Assembly (NCBI GenBank): GCA_025267735.1
Contig: CM046297.1
Span: 36,978,011 to 37,042,010 of the forward strand
Length of the DNA: 64,000 nucleotides
DNA from: Mactra quadrangularis
Taxonomy: Eukaryota > Mollusca > Bivalvia > Venerida > Mactridae
Direction of reading: 5' to 3'
Part shown: positions 61,620-64,000 of the stretch, piece after piece
How the letters are laid out: every line of letters starts with the position of its first letter
Position numbering within the stretch: the stretch's first letter is position 1
The notes under the pieces: model-generated
Told to the model about the DNA's origin: nothing
The model's input: the letters and a program-made list of their open reading frames with translations, nothing else
Database searches by the model: none
Position numbers and translations under genes: made by a program

Positions 61620-63800
61620 TCTATGTCAGCGCTCTGGGAAATTTGAAAAAGAACGAACAACACATAAATGAACTCTGTTGCGACCCAGACAATAGAGCAA
61701 CAGACAATTGTGTATACTATCAATTGCAGACGAGTTGAAAAAATACAAATTTAAACAAATACTTAAAATTATGATATTCAATGTTTTTTCACACTAATCA
61801 AACTTTATTCTATCTGTGTACGGAGAAAAGTTATTTTGTATCCTTGCGCATTTTCTATCTGCCATGCTTTTGTATATGTATATTAATTTAGCGTTCTTCG
61901 GAGCGGCAGTGGCGTAGTGGTTAGCACGTCTGATTCAAATCATGAGATTGCGGGTTCGAATCCTAGACCCAGAATATTTTGAGTTTTTTTTTGGTTTTTT
62001 TTTTGGTTTAGGATACAAAAATTTGATTATGTTCGTCAGATTTACGCACTTAAATTTCAGAAAATGAAAAAAAAATTTGCTCTAGTTACTTTTCACTTAT
62101 AAAATGAATACATCAATTATAAATGCAATGCACGTTTACCACAAACTTTATATTAACACATGATCATCAGTTGAACACTGACGTAAATTGATGTTTTCAT
62201 CAACTCTACACAGCTCTGGTTATGTGACGTCATATGTCCCCCCCCCCTGCTGTGTAAAAATAATTCAAAATACTATTTACGGCAAGCAGGTAAGACGGGG
62301 TAGAATATTTAACATTATAATTGTTAATGCCCCAAAATACTCAACCGACTCATTTTTAAATAAAGTTGTATTTGCATAACGTACCCCAAGACTATATTTA
62401 TATAGGCCTACCTAAAGTTTAGTCAATTTTTATTTTAGAAGGGTTCTGATGTAATTGTTTTCTTTCACATAATTTAAGTATATTTACATGTTGTAGTTGT
62501 TTCTTGTTTAGTCTATAGCATAGTTGGCATAAATGACAAGCCTATATTTATTCACTTTAAAGTTTACCAGTTTGGTCCATTTTTATTTTATAGGGATGCT
62601 GACTCTAAAATCCTCATACATGATGGCTTAAGTAATCTTAGTAGTTGTTTGTTGTTTAGTCGTTCCCATATTATCCAAATAATATAACTTTATTTATACT
62701 TAAAAAGTCAACAAGACTCGACCATTTATATTTACGGGGGTGTACAGCTGGTACTCATTCTGGATTACTAAATTATATTGAGCAGTTGTATGTTGTTGAG
62801 TCAATCTCTTATTTACCCAATAACATAAAGACTTTACTTAAACACCAAAATCAACTGGTTTGATCTATTATGATGTTAGCCGAGCTAATTCTAAATTGTA
62901 CAGAAATATTGGAAGTATTTAATTAAAGGTTAATATTGAATGAATTCACTTAATGTATTAGCAATTCAGTATAGTAAATGCAAATGGAACAAAATACAGT
63001 CATTTATGATGTATGTACCCTATTAAAAGCATTTACGCATGTTAACAGCAAATAATCTTTCTCACAACAACCTGCAAAATAATCAAAACTATACGTCTGT
63101 ACCCCAATATCAAAATAATTAAGTTCAAGTAAGAAAGATTTTGACATATTTTATCTTTAAATGTACATGGTTGTATCACACCAATATGCTGAATAAATTA
63201 CCAACTGGTATAAACGCTAAAAAGTTACGTATTATGCTTTTCTGAACTACATGTTATAATGTGGTTTTCTGTAAAAAGTTCATATTTAACATGTGAAATG
63301 CACATGAAAATATCACATATTTATTCCTCGCCTTTCGCTCGCTTCTCAAAATGGATTTTTTTTCGCTGGCTCGCTCCATTTTTTAGACAAAATTCATAGA
63401 ACATAATTATGATCAATTCGTTTTGGCCTTAACGCCATAGCAACACATATTGTATAGGTTATATCATGGAGATCAGTCCATCCACTCACTGTTCCTAAAA
63501 AGGCAAAATCTCTGGATCTAGTTGTTAACCAAAAACAAATCGCATCGTCGACTGAGTGGCAGGAGGGACAATTACCGTAGAAATTATTTCATAACTAAGC
63601 TCCACGAAAGTATGCACCGTCCGTGAATCAAACCTACGACCCCTCGGTCAGTAGAATAATGGGCCTGTAAAATGAAATATGAAACACAGTTGACTATGAA
63701 TGATAAGAATGTAATGAGTGATATCGAAATAGTATCTCTGAACTCTAAAATGATAAAATCCTTCAAAAATTCCTTCCGACAGTACTTTCAGTACTTTGAT
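61620..63800. repeat. About 2.2 kb segment, inverted copy of 29.0-31.1 kb
   Basis: It matches in reversed order: GCGCTCTGGGAAATTTG with AAAGAACGAACAACACATAA (61,629), the tRNA-like segment (61,905), TGACGTCA (62,225), TTGTTTCTTGTTTAGTCTAT (62,498), TATTCCTCGCCTTTCGCTCG (63,322) and the SINE-B tail (63,420-63,660). It lies upstream of the gene's first coding exon. Confidence 0.85.
61905..61975 (+). mobile_element. tRNA-like sequence inside the 61.6-63.8 kb repeat
   Basis: GCGGCAGTGGCGTAGTGGTT AGCACGTCTG with GCGGGTTCGAATCC gives good A and B boxes and a plausible T arm. The 5' GCGGCAG and 3' CCTAGACCC ends do not form a clean acceptor stem, so I read it as a SINE head. It is better preserved than the inverted copy at 30.8 kb. 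Confidence 0.5.
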
Positions 63801-64000
63801 TTTTAATATATATCAATGGATATTATAAAAAGGGGAATCATTTGAAAGTTATGACAATGCCATTTTCAGACAAATTGATATTTAGGAAATATGATATCTC
63901 GTAAATGATATGCATGTATTTGAACACAACTCCGTCTAGATAACAACACCCACATCTTAACTTTTTTATTTCTCGACATATTTTAATTAACTCTACATCA

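Noticed and set aside
30775..61975. tRNA-like sequences as real tRNA genes
   Set aside because: At 7.84, 30.8, 33.6, 46.7, 58.9 and 61.9 kb the A and B boxes are good but the acceptor stems do not pair and most have repeat bodies attached, so they are SINE heads.

Overview
The window is animal genomic DNA, most likely from a bivalve mollusc or another lophotrochozoan. The evidence is AT-rich non-coding sequence, GT-AG introns with metazoan-type splice sites, many tRNA-derived SINEs, MITEs and LINE pieces, and a decayed 18S rRNA fragment whose V4 region reads like bivalve 18S. The species assignment is inference.

One gene dominates and lies on the minus strand. I could chain 27 coding exons from a signal-peptide exon at 59,566 down to 13,233, and every exon-exon junction keeps phase. 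Together they give about 8,710 coding bases, or about 2,900 residues. In order the protein has a signal peptide, an EMI-like domain (exons 2-3), an EGF-like domain, six calcium-binding EGFs with one exon each, an EGF of Notch/hEGF type and another cbEGF. A long region I do not recognise follows (about residues 434-1780), with amphipathic beta-type stretches, a heptad-rich helix, a Cys-dense block and an RKRR site. After it come an I-set Ig-like domain, two single-exon cbEGFs, 18 cbEGFs in one 2.2 kb exon, a SEA-like domain, a short Cys module, one transmembrane helix and a basic cytoplasmic tail. It should be a large type I cell-surface protein with a multi-domain adhesive or matrix-binding ectodomain. 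The final exon and polyadenylation site are not resolved; a possible 3' end lies near 13.0 kb.

The rest is introns and flanks filled with repeats. At 0-13 kb, downstream of the gene, there are an 18S rRNA pseudogene in GC-rich repeat DNA, TIR elements, a LINE 3' fragment, a tRNA SINE, a 43-bp-TIR MITE, a GTTCAC-rich cluster and two satellite arrays, one split by a mariner-like element. Within the gene the introns hold a nearly intact CR1/L2-type LINE (35.8-39.5 kb, same strand as the gene), an approximately 4.3 kb inverted-repeat element rich in AAGATGGCGGC-like motifs, a 480 bp pure TTAGA array and several SINEs. Intron 1 (47.7-59.5 kb) holds several long inverted-repeat elements and a decayed mariner. 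Upstream of the gene, 61.6-63.8 kb is an inverted copy of the intronic segment 29.0-31.1 kb.

I saw no second protein-coding gene. Most other open frames are short, fall in repeats, or are shadows of the large exons.
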